A stretch of DNA of 62,785 bases, taken from positions 1 through 62,785 of the forward strand of contig CAYVFC010000034.1 in assembly GCA_964450715.1 (NCBI GenBank), read 5' to 3'. The stretch comes from CAYVFC01 sp964450715 (lineage in GTDB: Bacteria; Myxococcota_A; Polyangia; Polyangiales; JAFGIB01). Position 1 is the stretch's first letter, and each line of letters begins with the position of its first letter. The position numbers and the translations under genes are program-made. Shown piece after piece: positions 36,301 to 43,748 of the stretch. A model generated the notes under the pieces. The model saw only the letters and a list, made by a program, of their open reading frames with translations. It had not been told where the DNA came from and made no database searches.

Positions 36301-38213
36301 TCCGGGTCCCCGGCCTTACGGCTGGCCTGGATAGCTCGGGTAAAAAAGCCCAGGGCCTCCTCCTTCCGGCCGAGCGCCAGGTGGATGTAGCCGGATGCCG
36401 CCGCGTCGAGCGAGGGCGACAGCAGCTTCTCCGCGGTCCGGAGCGTCTCGGCGCCGGCGCGCCGGCCTGCGCGTAGATCGGGTCGCAGCCAGAGCCATCC
36501 GGCCGCGTCCTGACTGGCCATGCCCGCGGCCAGCAGCGAGCGCACGGCCTCGGGCACCTCTCCGGCCTCGCCCACCGCCTCGATGACCGCGGCCAGGGGG
36601 AGCCGCCCGCCCGCGCAGGCCAGCAGCTCGACCAGCCAGCGGCCGGACGCGGGTATGGGGGTCTGGTCCGGAGAAGCGTCGGCGCCCTGCTCTCGCAGCA
36701 CGGCCGGCCGGGTGAGCTCCCGGCCGGCGGCGAGCCCGTCGGCCAGCAGGCGGCAGAGCCGCCCCGCCAGCCCGGCGCTGACCTCCCGGGCGGCCTCGAC
36801 CAGAGAGGAGGGCACGCGCGCGAGCGAGAGCGCGGCGCCGAGCAGCCGCTCGACGGCCGCGTCGTCGAGCGGCCCCAGCTGCACCGAGGCGACCTCGTCC
36901 GGCGGTGGCCGGCTCCCCTCCAGCACCACGCAGGCCCGGTATCCCTCGACCGCAGCCGCGCGTGTCAGATCGGTCGCCGCCCCGGGGTCGATCTCGTCTC
37001 CGCCGGTCACGTGCAGCACGCAGTCGTGTCCCAGCGGCCCGGCCGGCAGCGCCGACTCGCTACGATAGGTGAAGGCGGGCATCTGGGCCTGCAGCCGAGA
37101 GCTCTGCAGCCGGTAGACCGCCTCGCGCACCAGGCGCGAGCGCCCCGAGCCGGGCGGTCCGGATACGCAGATCAAACTCGGGTCGCCTCGCTCGAAGGCG
37201 GCGTCGAGCGCCCCGAGCAGCCGTTCGAGCGCCTCCGCCTGCCCGGCCAGCGGCAGGGCCGAAACCGCCATGGCCCGCTCCTGCGGGGAGAGCTCGGGCT
37301 GCTCGACCGCGACGCGCCCCCGGCGCCCGGCCGGCCGGCCGCCGAGCTCGACGCGCAGCGCCCCGAACCGGGCGGCAACCTGCCCCGCGCTCGACGGCCG
37401 CCGGTCGGGATCGGGCGAAAGCAGCTCGTGGATCAGGCGGCGCGCCGGCGCCGGAACCCGATCGGGCAGAGGCGCCTTGTTCCCGGGCTCGTCCAGCGAT
37501 CGGCGAAGCTGCCCGAGCAGATCCGGAGCGCCGCTGCGGGCCGTGGATCTCTCGGACTCGGCCGGGGCGCCGACCAGCAATCGAGCCAGGGTCGCACCCA
37601 GCGCGTAGAGATCTGCCGCTGGCCCCAGCTCTCCGCGCCATACCTCTGGCGCCATGAAGCCGGGCGTCCCGGAGAGCGCCGCGGTGACGGCCGGCGGCCG
37701 GGCCAGATCGAGATCGATGAGCTTCACGCCCCCTCGCTCACCGGCCGCCGCCCCCTCGGCGACCACGATATTGCCGGGCTTGACGTCCCCGTGTACCAGC
37801 CCCTGGGCGTGAATGGCCCCGAGCGCGCGCGCCACCGATTCTCCCACCTGCAGCGCAAGAGCGAGCAGAGCGTCGCCGTCCCGCGCCAGCGATCGAGCCG
37901 CCTGGTCCGCGGCCCGGCCCGGCGCGTACTGCTGAACCAGGGCCGCGGTTCCCGGCGCTGCCCCGAAGGCGGCCGAACCCGACTCGACCCGAAACAGCTC
38001 GAAGACCCGCGCCACGTTGGGGTGAGCGATGCGCGAGAGCAGCTGGAACTCCCAGCGCAATCGTTCCGCCTGCGGCTCGGTCACCAGCTTGACCGCGCGC
38101 AGCTCTTCCCCGGCCGCCGTATCGGCCGCCAGTATCACCCTGCCCGACGCCCCCCGGCCCAGCTCCTGCCGGAATGCGTACCGCCCGGCTAGCAGCTCGC
38201 TATCTGCCAACAA
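33357..38213 (-). CDS. Ser/Thr kinase - AAA - helical-repeat - GAF - sigma54-activator fusion regulator
   Basis: A 1,618-residue cytoplasmic regulator. N-terminal kinase domain: Gly loop GRGASGRV, Lys42, HGDVKPGN (141-148, HGD instead of HRD), IDLDLA (DLD instead of DFG) and GTPGFMAPE. An AAA/STAND-like ATPase has SGPPGSGRSRL near 345, and long alpha-helical TPR-like repeats occupy about 550-1100. A GAF domain lies about 1130-1270. The sigma54-interaction domain has GESGTGKE (about 1340), GSFTGA (about 1389) and GGTLFLDEIGEM, followed by a Fis-type helix-turn-helix (GGNQTRAAKLLGVSRYGLQ). It should activate sigma54 promoters in response to a ligand or phosphorylation. The start is TTG. Confidence 0.9.
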   Translation of the reverse strand: MLADSELLAGRYAFRQELGRGASGRVILAADTAAGEELRAVKLVTEPQAERLRWEFQLLSRIAHPNVARVFELFRVESGSAAFGAAPGTAALVQQYAPGRAADQAARSLARDGDALLALALQVGESVARALGAIHAQGLVHGDVKPGNIVVAEGAAAGERGGVKLIDLDLARPPAVTAALSGTPGFMAPEVWRGELGPAADLYALGATLARLLVGAPAESERSTARSGAPDLLGQLRRSLDEPGNKAPLPDRVPAPARRLIHELLSPDPDRRPSSAGQVAARFGALRVELGGRPAGRRGRVAVEQPELSPQERAMAVSALPLAGQAEALERLLGALDAAFERGDPSLICVSGPPGSGRSRLVREAVYRLQSSRLQAQMPAFTYRSESALPAGPLGHDCVLHVTGGDEIDPGAATDLTRAAAVEGYRACVVLEGSRPPPDEVASVQLGPLDDAAVERLLGAALSLARVPSSLVEAAREVSAGLAGRLCRLLADGLAAGRELTRPAVLREQGADASPDQTPIPASGRWLVELLACAGGRLPLAAVIEAVGEAGEVPEAVRSLLAAGMASQDAAGWLWLRPDLRAGRRAGAETLRTAEKLLSPSLDAAASGYIHLALGRKEEALGFFTRAIQASRKAGDPERAARLAADAQPGLRGLPGAGQLALFRADALRACGRYGEALAALGRAGEAEAALLRAELHRLRGELGPAEQAARGLARKLQGAEDGGAMAEALGALGARIALDSGQNEQARELAERIDGEGAPLARALEVLALIDLSQGEGGRAREAAERALALGQRLDDRRVQARSLSLLASISLNGGDVHGAARLYSGAFELAEQQGEYHAAASFLVNLGLARLDAAEPGPALGALREGARRLARIGRESDMARALYNLGNAAALIGEDELALAAVEQSRLSEAARRDPVLQAYARIVEAEVRLRRGEKRALSTLIDELLPLASVGADRDRAVIGARIALLQLGIGDTDGAERSLTAALQAAQRDGSPAAMVECALSESQVALALGDRERARGAASRASALARSAGTFEVVLRAALGAAHCEQAAGNAELGAAFRAEARSLLDRAALSLTPRQRARLRLVEAYGKALQSAPERPGAAPAFDDRWRRLAALAKRLTAERRPARLYEVLLDAAVELTGAERGFVVLLDRQGRQRMRAARGLGRRDLEREQQSLSRSIVSRVIGEGRPLFSTDALADERLDAAASVHALSLRSVLCVPMRQRGEVVGAILVDDRIRPFAFGEPEALLLGDLADLGAIALDGAELLRAERRGARRLELLRERLARTVEQQAVELSSLKRSVPGPGPEHPSIVAESAAMRRVMQMTERVSRSDLPVLILGESGTGKELVARAIHDWSGRAGSRFVSENCGAIPETLLESTLFGHVKGSFTGADRRRLGLFEMADGGTLFLDEIGEMSPAMQSRLLRALEEGEIRPVGSERTRKVDVRVLAATHRDLGAMVAQGAFREDLYYRLAVVTLEIPPLRERPEDIPALAAHLLGRQAEGRSVRMDRKALSALGRQSWPGNVRQLQNELSRALVLADDVIRLEHLACASPAGEAEPVGDLDLRGQVGILERKLIRRALDQAGGNQTRAAKLLGVSRYGLQKMIKRLGDIA

Positions 38214-38246
38214 AGTTGTCTATCCCCGGTTCGCGTTCCACCCTTA

Positions 38247-38276
38247 TATATTCGTAGAATACCCCCAAACAGTCAA
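38247..38276 (-). promoter_or_regulatory. Candidate promoter of the kinase-activator gene
   Basis: On the minus strand TTGACT (38271-38276) and AATATA (38247-38252) are 18 bases apart, about 30 bases before the TTG start. It looks like a housekeeping promoter; no -24/-12 sigma54 site was seen. Confidence 0.4.
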
Positions 38277-38333
38277 CCATGTTGCCAAAAAAAGAGGAGC
38301 GAAGATACGAAGTTAATTTTTCGTCCCTAGTGG

Positions 38334-38360
38334 CGGGCCTTGCGCCCGGCCCCTGGTAGG
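38334..38360. repeat. Single copy of the GCAAG-loop palindromic repeat
   Basis: GGCGGGCCTTGCGCCCGGCC is an imperfect palindrome resembling the repeats at 16262-16350 and 56184-56292. It lies between the YkgJ-like gene end and the regulator start. Confidence 0.45.
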
Positions 38361-38379
38361 AGGGACGGGGACAGGGGTG

Positions 38380-39036
38380 CTACCCCTCGACGATTTTCCG
38401 CAACCGCTCCATCCGCAACGCCTCATCCATGTCGTCGCAATCATAGAGCGCCAGCAAGACCGCCTGCGCCCGCCTCTCGTCGAGCTTGCGTCCGCTGTCC
38501 CGCCATCCGGATAGAAGGCTCATGTATCGATCGTTGTAGCGGATGTACTGCTCCATACCCTGATCTTTCATCCACTCGTGCGCGGTCCAGGCCGGTCCGT
38601 CCTCCAGCCCCTGGCAGTGCTCCTCCCGCACCAGCACGAACTGCTCGGTGATCTCCCCACCCCCCAGCAGCCCGGCGCCCCGGCCCACGGGATACGAGCG
38701 GCACGCTCCCGGGCGGTCGCTGTATATCTTGCAACCGCTGTCCCGTACAAAGGGACAGGTCCGCTCCTGGTCCTCGCGCATGCGGAGCATCACCACCGGG
38801 AACCCGTTCTCCGGATCGCGCCCCACCTCGCAGTACTCCAGCAGCAGCCTGCGCCCGGGTATCTTGAGCGCGCGCCCGAGGCGCAGCGCATCGTAGGGCG
38901 TGAGCTCCAGGTGCAGATCGCTGCAGCACCGGTTGAAACAGGCCAGCGTCGGATCGCAACGAAAGCAGAACGTATCATTCGCTTGCAGACCGGGAAGCGT
39001 TTCGACGAACTCGCGTTCGGCCTCGATATCGGTCAT
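38380..39036 (-). CDS. YkgJ-family Cys-cluster protein
   Basis: Contains the CxxCxxxxxCxxxCC arrangement (FCFRCDPTLACFNRCC) of the YkgJ/FliB family, which binds zinc or an iron-sulphur cluster, followed by CPF and GCKIYSDRPGACRSYPVGR, also conserved. Best guess is a metal-cluster protein of unknown substrate; some relatives are lysine-N-methylases. The ATG at 39036 (MTDIEAER) is preferred over a TTG at 39093, though neither has a strong ribosome site. 218 aa. Confidence 0.8.
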   Translation of the reverse strand: MTDIEAEREFVETLPGLQANDTFCFRCDPTLACFNRCCSDLHLELTPYDALRLGRALKIPGRRLLLEYCEVGRDPENGFPVVMLRMREDQERTCPFVRDSGCKIYSDRPGACRSYPVGRGAGLLGGGEITEQFVLVREEHCQGLEDGPAWTAHEWMKDQGMEQYIRYNDRYMSLLSGWRDSGRKLDERRAQAVLLALYDCDDMDEALRMERLRKIVEG

Positions 39037-39261
39037 GGTTCTTACGGGCGTGTCGTAGATGGTTTCCCCGCCCGGTATTCCTCCGCGGTGCAAAGGCCGG
39101 CAAAGGCCGGCCAGGGTGTCCAGCTCGTCGTCAGCCAGGTGCCGGAAAAGCTCGCATTTCTTCAGGGCCTGTACGATTTCGCCGGTCGGTATTCGATCGC
39201 CCTGCGCGAAACACCCGGGATTGGTACCGGAGCATATCTCAAAACCCCTTCCCTCCGACCT

Positions 39262-40191
39262 CTATCCGCCCAGCCGCTCGACCAGGAAATCGCGCTCCAG
39301 CGTCGAGAGGTGCTCGAAGCACTGGTCGAAGTAGGGATCGAAGTGGCCGGCGTCGATCGTTTCCAGCCTGCAGTTGGGGATCTTGCCGGCCGCGCGCTGC
39401 ACCGCCTGGTAAGGAATCAAGGTGTCGTTGCGGGCGCCGACCATCAGCACCGGGGCCTGGATGCTCGAGACCTCGGCGGTGGGCCGGTAGAGGATGGTGT
39501 CGAGCAGGATGCGGGCGGGTACGGCGTTTTCGAACTCCATGCCCTCCGGCACCAGCCGCAGCACCTCCTGCTCGCAGTCGGGCCCGGCCAGGCAGCGCAG
39601 CCCCGAGGGGCCGACGATGGGCACCAGCACCCGCGGCCGGCCGCTCAGCTCGGCGGCCAGGTCGGCCACGATCCGGGGCAGGGCCAGCGGGATCAAGGTC
39701 GGCGGAAAGGCCGTCGTGCTGGCGATACCGTCTACAAATGGCACCTGCGCCACCACCGCCCGGATCCCGGGCAGGCGCGCGGCGGTCACCAGCACGTGTC
39801 CGCCGCTGAAGGAGGTACCCCAGAGCCCGAGCCGCTCGCCGTCCACCGCGGGCAGCGTTCGCGCGCGCTGTACCGCCGCTTGCCAGTCTTGCAGGTGGCG
39901 AGCCGGGTTGACGTAATTGCGCGGCAATCCCCCACTATCGCCGAAGCCCCGGTAATCGAAGAGCAGCACGGCCAATCCGGCGGCGGCAAAGCGCTCGGCA
40001 AAGGGAGGCAGGCCGAAGTGACGCCGCGCGCCAAAGCCGTGCGCCATCACCACCACCGGCGGTTTGCCCTCGACGTCGGGCAGGTACAGATCGGCCGCCA
40101 GCCGCTCGCCCTGCGAGTCTATATCGATCGAGTCCATCCGAAAAGACAACCCCTTGGCCGGGCCGGACTCGACGCTCTGTTCGCTCAGCAT
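39262..40191 (-). CDS. Alpha/beta hydrolase (dienelactone hydrolase / S15-like)
   Basis: Serine hydrolase with nucleophile motif GTSFSGG, oxyanion/N-terminal HG motif MAHGFGARR, catalytic Asp in GARNDTLIP and His in DAGHFDPY. No signal peptide, so probably cytoplasmic. The start at 40191 has an excellent AAGGAGGTG site 6 bases upstream; the longer frame to 40236 is not needed. Substrate unknown. Same strand as the muramidase gene upstream, 49 bases away. Confidence 0.83.
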   Translation of the reverse strand: MLSEQSVESGPAKGLSFRMDSIDIDSQGERLAADLYLPDVEGKPPVVVMAHGFGARRHFGLPPFAERFAAAGLAVLLFDYRGFGDSGGLPRNYVNPARHLQDWQAAVQRARTLPAVDGERLGLWGTSFSGGHVLVTAARLPGIRAVVAQVPFVDGIASTTAFPPTLIPLALPRIVADLAAELSGRPRVLVPIVGPSGLRCLAGPDCEQEVLRLVPEGMEFENAVPARILLDTILYRPTAEVSSIQAPVLMVGARNDTLIPYQAVQRAAGKIPNCRLETIDAGHFDPYFDQCFEHLSTLERDFLVERLGG

Positions 40192-40240
40192 CTTCCACAC
40201 CTCCTTATCGCACCTTCGCGCCGCCTCAGGCGGCAAGGCA

Positions 40241-41425
40241 TTAACTGTAGAGCAGATCCGCCTGCCGGCTATGGAAAAACGCCTCGGCGCCCGCCCGCTC
40301 GGCTTGCAGCAGGTCGGCCAGATCCGCGCCGGAATCGACGCCCCGGCGGTACTCGGGCCCTCCGGTCAGCAGATCGATCGCCGGCCGGTCGGAAACGAAC
40401 TCGTACCGTTCGCGCCTCCAGGCGAGAGCCTCGCCCGCCTGCAGGCGCGCGGCGGCGATGGCCCGCAAATAGAATTCATAAGGGCGGAACCGGCGCGGAT
40501 CGGTCACGTGCACCTGAAGACCGCCGCAGCGCTGCCCGGCGTGCTTGTGGAAGACCGGCTGGAACTCGAGCGGGCGCAACAGCGCCCCCTCGACCGGCAG
40601 CTGTTCGCCGAGCCGCCGGCCGTCCAGAAAGGGCGCCCCCCAGATCTCGAAGGGCCGGGTGGTGCCGCGTCCCTCCGAGAGGTTGGTCCCCTCCAGCAAA
40701 CAGCCGCCGGGGTAGACCCGGGCGGTGCTCTCGGACGGCATGTTGGGCGAGGGCAGCACCCAGACAAGGCCCGTATCGCGAAAGAACATGCGCCGCTTCC
40801 AGCCCTTCAGGGGCACCACTGCCAGCAGCCGTTCGTCGATCCCCTCCTGCCGCCGCACCATCGTACACAGCTCGCCCAGGGTCATGCCGTGGCGTACGGA
40901 TACGTCATACAGACCGACGAAGGATCGGTAGCCGGGCCGCTGCGGCCGGCCCTCCACCAGCTCGCCTCCCAGCGGGTTGGGCCGGTCGAGCACCACCGTA
41001 TGCACGCCGGCGGCGGCCGCGGCCTTGAGCATCAAGGCCGCGCTCCAGACAAAGGTGTAGTAGCGGCTTCCCACGTCCTGCAGATCCACTACCACTGCAT
41101 GAAGGCCCCGAAGCCACTCGGCCCGCGGGCTCAGCTCTGCCTCGCTCTCGCCATAGAGCGAGTAAACGGGGATTTGGCCCTCGCCGTCCACCTCGGCACG
41201 CACGGGAGCCATATCCTGCGCCTCGCCGGAGAAACCGTGCTCGGGCGCGAACAAGGCCCGGATCTCGCACCCGGCCTGCCGCAAGACCTGACGGGCGTGC
41301 CGCAGCCGACTGTCCACGCTGGCCGCGTGGGCCAACAGGGCGATGCGCCGGCCGGCTACCGGCTTCAATGCCCGCGTCTCGCCCGAGGCCACGCGGTCCA
41401 GCCCGGTCGCCACCCGCCGTGCCAC
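40241..41425 (-). CDS. DUF1343 / NamZ-like exo-beta-N-acetylmuramidase
   Basis: NamZ-family proteins release terminal MurNAc from peptidoglycan fragments and are usually linked to cell-wall recycling. Family hallmarks are LFAPEHGFSGEAQ, VYSLYGE, VDLQDVGSRYYTF, LDRPNPLGG and PSPNMPSESTARVYPG. 394 aa, normal length. No signal peptide is visible, so a cytoplasmic recycling role is more likely than secretion. The GTG start follows the pyrB stop by 3 bases, so it is transcribed with the pyr genes. Confidence 0.85.
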   Translation of the reverse strand: MARRVATGLDRVASGETRALKPVAGRRIALLAHAASVDSRLRHARQVLRQAGCEIRALFAPEHGFSGEAQDMAPVRAEVDGEGQIPVYSLYGESEAELSPRAEWLRGLHAVVVDLQDVGSRYYTFVWSAALMLKAAAAAGVHTVVLDRPNPLGGELVEGRPQRPGYRSFVGLYDVSVRHGMTLGELCTMVRRQEGIDERLLAVVPLKGWKRRMFFRDTGLVWVLPSPNMPSESTARVYPGGCLLEGTNLSEGRGTTRPFEIWGAPFLDGRRLGEQLPVEGALLRPLEFQPVFHKHAGQRCGGLQVHVTDPRRFRPYEFYLRAIAAARLQAGEALAWRRERYEFVSDRPAIDLLTGGPEYRRGVDSGADLADLLQAERAGAEAFFHSRQADLLYS

Positions 41426-41428
41426 GCT

Positions 41429-42391
41429 TCAAGCCTCGACTGCGGCTTCCCTCACCGACTCCGCGCCCTTGCCGCTGGCCAGCAGGTACAGCACGGCCAT
41501 GCGCACGCACACGCCAGCCTCGACCTGGTCCAGCACCGCGCTGTGCTTGCTGTCGGCCAGCGCCGGGTTGATCTCGACCCCGCGGTTGAGCGGGCCCGGG
41601 TGCATGACGATGGCCTTGTCCGAGGCCAACGCCAGGTGGCGCTCGGCCACGCCATAGGTGCGGGCGTACTCCCGAAGGCTGGGCAACGGCGAGCCGGCCA
41701 GCCGCTCCAGCTGGATGCGCAGCAGGTAGATCACGTCCACCCCTTCCAGCGCCGGCTCCAGTCGGTCGAACACCTTGGCCCCCAGCTGCTCGGCGCCGCG
41801 CGGCATCAGCGTGCCCGGCCCGCAGAAGCGCACCTCGGCCCCGAACATGTTGAGCAGAAGCGCGTTCGAGCGCGCCACCCGCGAATGGGTGATGTCGCCG
41901 CAGATGGCGACCTTTATTCCCTCCAGCCGCCCGTGTGCCCGCCGGATGGTGAAGGCGTCGAGCAGCGCCTGGGTGGGGTGCTCGTGCGCGCCGTCACCGG
42001 CATTGACCACGCTGCAGTCCAGGTTGCGCGCCACGTACCCGGGAGCGCCCGAGGCCGAGTGGCGCATGACCAGGATGTCCGGATGCATGGCCCGGAGCGT
42101 CTTGCAGGTGTCGAGCAGGGTTTCACCCTTGCTCACCGAGCTTCCCGAGGCGCTCACGTTGACCGTGTCCGCGGACAGGCGCTTGCCGGCCAGCTCGAAC
42201 GAGGTGCGCGTGCGCGTCGAGGCCTCGTAGAAGAGGTTGACGACGGTCTTGCCGCGCAGAGTGGGCACCTTGCGTACGGGCCGGTAGTTGACGCCATAGA
42301 AGGCCTCGGCCGCGTCCAGAATCTGCAGCACGTCGCTCGCGTCCAGATCCTCTATGCCGATCAGATGGTGATGCCGGAAGGCCCCGCTCAC
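41429..42391 (-). CDS. pyrB: Aspartate carbamoyltransferase catalytic subunit
   Basis: Condenses carbamoyl phosphate and aspartate in pyrimidine synthesis. Carbamoyl-phosphate motif STRTRTSFELAGKRL, then HPTQALLDAFTIRR and the aspartate-side motif HPGPLNRGVEI are all present. 320 aa. Overlaps pyrR by 4 bases. No regulatory subunit (pyrI) or dihydroorotase (pyrC) follows, so this is a reduced pyr operon. Confidence 0.95.
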   Translation of the reverse strand: MSGAFRHHHLIGIEDLDASDVLQILDAAEAFYGVNYRPVRKVPTLRGKTVVNLFYEASTRTRTSFELAGKRLSADTVNVSASGSSVSKGETLLDTCKTLRAMHPDILVMRHSASGAPGYVARNLDCSVVNAGDGAHEHPTQALLDAFTIRRAHGRLEGIKVAICGDITHSRVARSNALLLNMFGAEVRFCGPGTLMPRGAEQLGAKVFDRLEPALEGVDVIYLLRIQLERLAGSPLPSLREYARTYGVAERHLALASDKAIVMHPGPLNRGVEINPALADSKHSAVLDQVEAGVCVRMAVLYLLASGKGAESVREAAVEA

Positions 42392-42957
42392 CCTTCACCT
42401 CCTGCTTTCTGCCCTTTGTCGGCGGCCTTGCGGACCACCGCCCGCTCGTTGCCGACCTCGTCCATGATCACGTCCAGCATCTCGTCCTCGGGAACCTCGA
42501 GGATCAGGCCCACGAAGTCCGGGGCCACCGGAAGCTCGCGTCCACCTCGGTCGCAGATCACCGCCAGCCATACCCGCCGCGGTCGCCCGTAATCGAGCAG
42601 ACAGTCGATGGCCGCGCGCACCGTGCGGCCGGTGTGCAGCACATCGTCCACCAGCACCACGTCGCGACCCTTGACGTCGAAAGGGATCTCGCTCGGCCCG
42701 ATCTCGAGCTGGGGCAACGCTGTAGCCGCGTCGTCGCGGTACAGGGTGATGTCCACCGTGCCCGTGGGCACCGTCCGCCCCTCGGTGCGCATGATCTCCT
42801 CGGAGATGCGCAACGAGATCGGCACTCCTCCCTTGCGGATGCCCACCAGCGCCAGGCTCTCCGCTCCGCGCGTGCGCTCCGCGATCTCGGAGCTGATGCG
42901 CCTCAGAATACGGGCGATCGCCCCAGCGTCCAGTACCTGCTTCTCGCTCTCGACCAC
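42388..42957 (-). CDS. pyrR: Bifunctional pyr operon regulator / uracil phosphoribosyltransferase PyrR
   Basis: Type I phosphoribosyltransferase fold with the PRPP-binding signature VVLVDDVLHTGRTVRAAID and GIRKGGVPIS. In Gram-positive bacteria PyrR is an mRNA-binding attenuator; elsewhere it may act mainly as an enzyme or by another mechanism. 189 aa, GTG start without an obvious Shine-Dalgarno. The gap to slyD is only 55 bases and shows no PyrR-type anti-antiterminator. Confidence 0.92.
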   Translation of the reverse strand: MVESEKQVLDAGAIARILRRISSEIAERTRGAESLALVGIRKGGVPISLRISEEIMRTEGRTVPTGTVDITLYRDDAATALPQLEIGPSEIPFDVKGRDVVLVDDVLHTGRTVRAAIDCLLDYGRPRRVWLAVICDRGGRELPVAPDFVGLILEVPEDEMLDVIMDEVGNERAVVRKAADKGQKAGGEG

Positions 42958-42964
42958 ACCGGGC

Positions 42965-42994
42965 TTTCTACGCGCCGGCCGCCCTCCGGGTCAA
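42965..42994 (-). promoter_or_regulatory. Candidate promoter directly before pyrR
   Basis: TTGACC (42989-42994) and TAGAAA (42965-42970) on the minus strand are 18 bases apart. Transcription would begin at or just before the GTG start at 42957, implying a leaderless pyrR message; the absence of a ribosome site agrees. Confidence 0.35.
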
Positions 42995-43012
42995 GTCCCC
43001 CCGGTGAAAGGA

Positions 43013-43522
43013 TCAGTGACACCCGCCGCAGGCGTCGTCGTCGCACGAGGACGTGTCGCTACCGCAGCTGTCCATGGCCGCGATGTCTTCGGGGGTCGAG
43101 GGACGCACCTGCTTCACCTCCAGGTCGAAGACCAGGCGCTGTCCGGCCAGCGGGTGGTTGAAGTCGCACAGGATCTTGTCGTCCGCCACCCGCTTGACCT
43201 CGAAGACCATCGGCCCCTGCGGGCCCATGGCCTGCATGCGATCGCCCACGTTGATCTCGACGTTTTCCGGAAAGATCTCGCGCGAGAACTCCCGCACCAG
43301 CTCGTCCCGGGGATTACCGTAAGCATCCTCCGGCTCCACCGTGATGGTGGCGCAGTTTCCCTCCTCCAATCCCTGCAACCCCTTTTCCAGCCCCGGCATC
43401 ATCCGGCCGACGCCGAATACGAAGCAGAGCGGATCTTCTTCCGCCGTCTGTTCGACCTTGTCTCCGTTCTCTAGCGTCAGCGAGTAGCTCACGGCCACGA
43501 AGGCGCCCTTGTCTATCTTCAC
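43013..43522 (-). CDS. slyD: FKBP-type peptidyl-prolyl isomerase SlyD
   Basis: Cytoplasmic prolyl isomerase/chaperone, often a nickel metallochaperone. FKBP core with FVFGVGRMMPGLEKGLQGL, followed by the insert-in-flap region PEDAYGNPRDELV, and FNHPLAGQRLVFDLEV near the end. The short C-terminal tail CGSDTSSCDDDACGGCH carries four Cys and a His, a small version of the SlyD metal-binding tail. The GTG at 43522 has GGGAGA upstream. 169 aa. A terminator hairpin lies in its 5' leader. Confidence 0.9.
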   Translation of the reverse strand: MKIDKGAFVAVSYSLTLENGDKVEQTAEEDPLCFVFGVGRMMPGLEKGLQGLEEGNCATITVEPEDAYGNPRDELVREFSREIFPENVEINVGDRMQAMGPQGPMVFEVKRVADDKILCDFNHPLAGQRLVFDLEVKQVRPSTPEDIAAMDSCGSDTSSCDDDACGGCH

Positions 43523-43546
43523 GTCGTTCTCCCGCGTTTGCGCCAA

Positions 43547-43574
43547 AAAAATAAGGACCCGTTCCCACGGGTCC
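43547..43574 (-). terminator. Intrinsic terminator in the slyD leader (possible attenuator)
   Basis: On the minus strand GGACCCGT pairs perfectly with ACGGGTCC around GGGA (43555-43574) and is followed by TTATTTTTTT. It lies about 30 bases before the slyD start, with no gene upstream on that strand to terminate, so transcription attenuation of slyD is the simplest reading. Confidence 0.65.
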
Positions 43575-43639
43575 CTTCCCATCGCCCGCTTCGCAACACG
43601 GAGGCCGCGAGACCGGGCCGGCAAGAACAGCCTGTTTTG

Positions 43640-43668
43640 TCGATACAGGGTGGGCCAGGCCGGGTCAA
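43640..43668 (-). promoter_or_regulatory. Candidate slyD promoter
   Basis: TTGACC (43663-43668) and TATCGA (43640-43645) are 17 bases apart on the minus strand. It would give a leader of roughly 110 bases that includes the terminator. Confidence 0.35.
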
Positions 43669-43748
43669 GCGCTCCGGGGTTTTTCGTACCGGCCCCTGCC
43701 GAGCAATTCGAGCTGGCCCCCTGGCCTTTTGCCGCTAAAACCCCCGGC

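Noticed and set aside
42958..43012. PyrR-binding attenuator before pyrR
   Set aside because: The gap is only 55 bases and contains no PyrR loop consensus, antiterminator or terminator.
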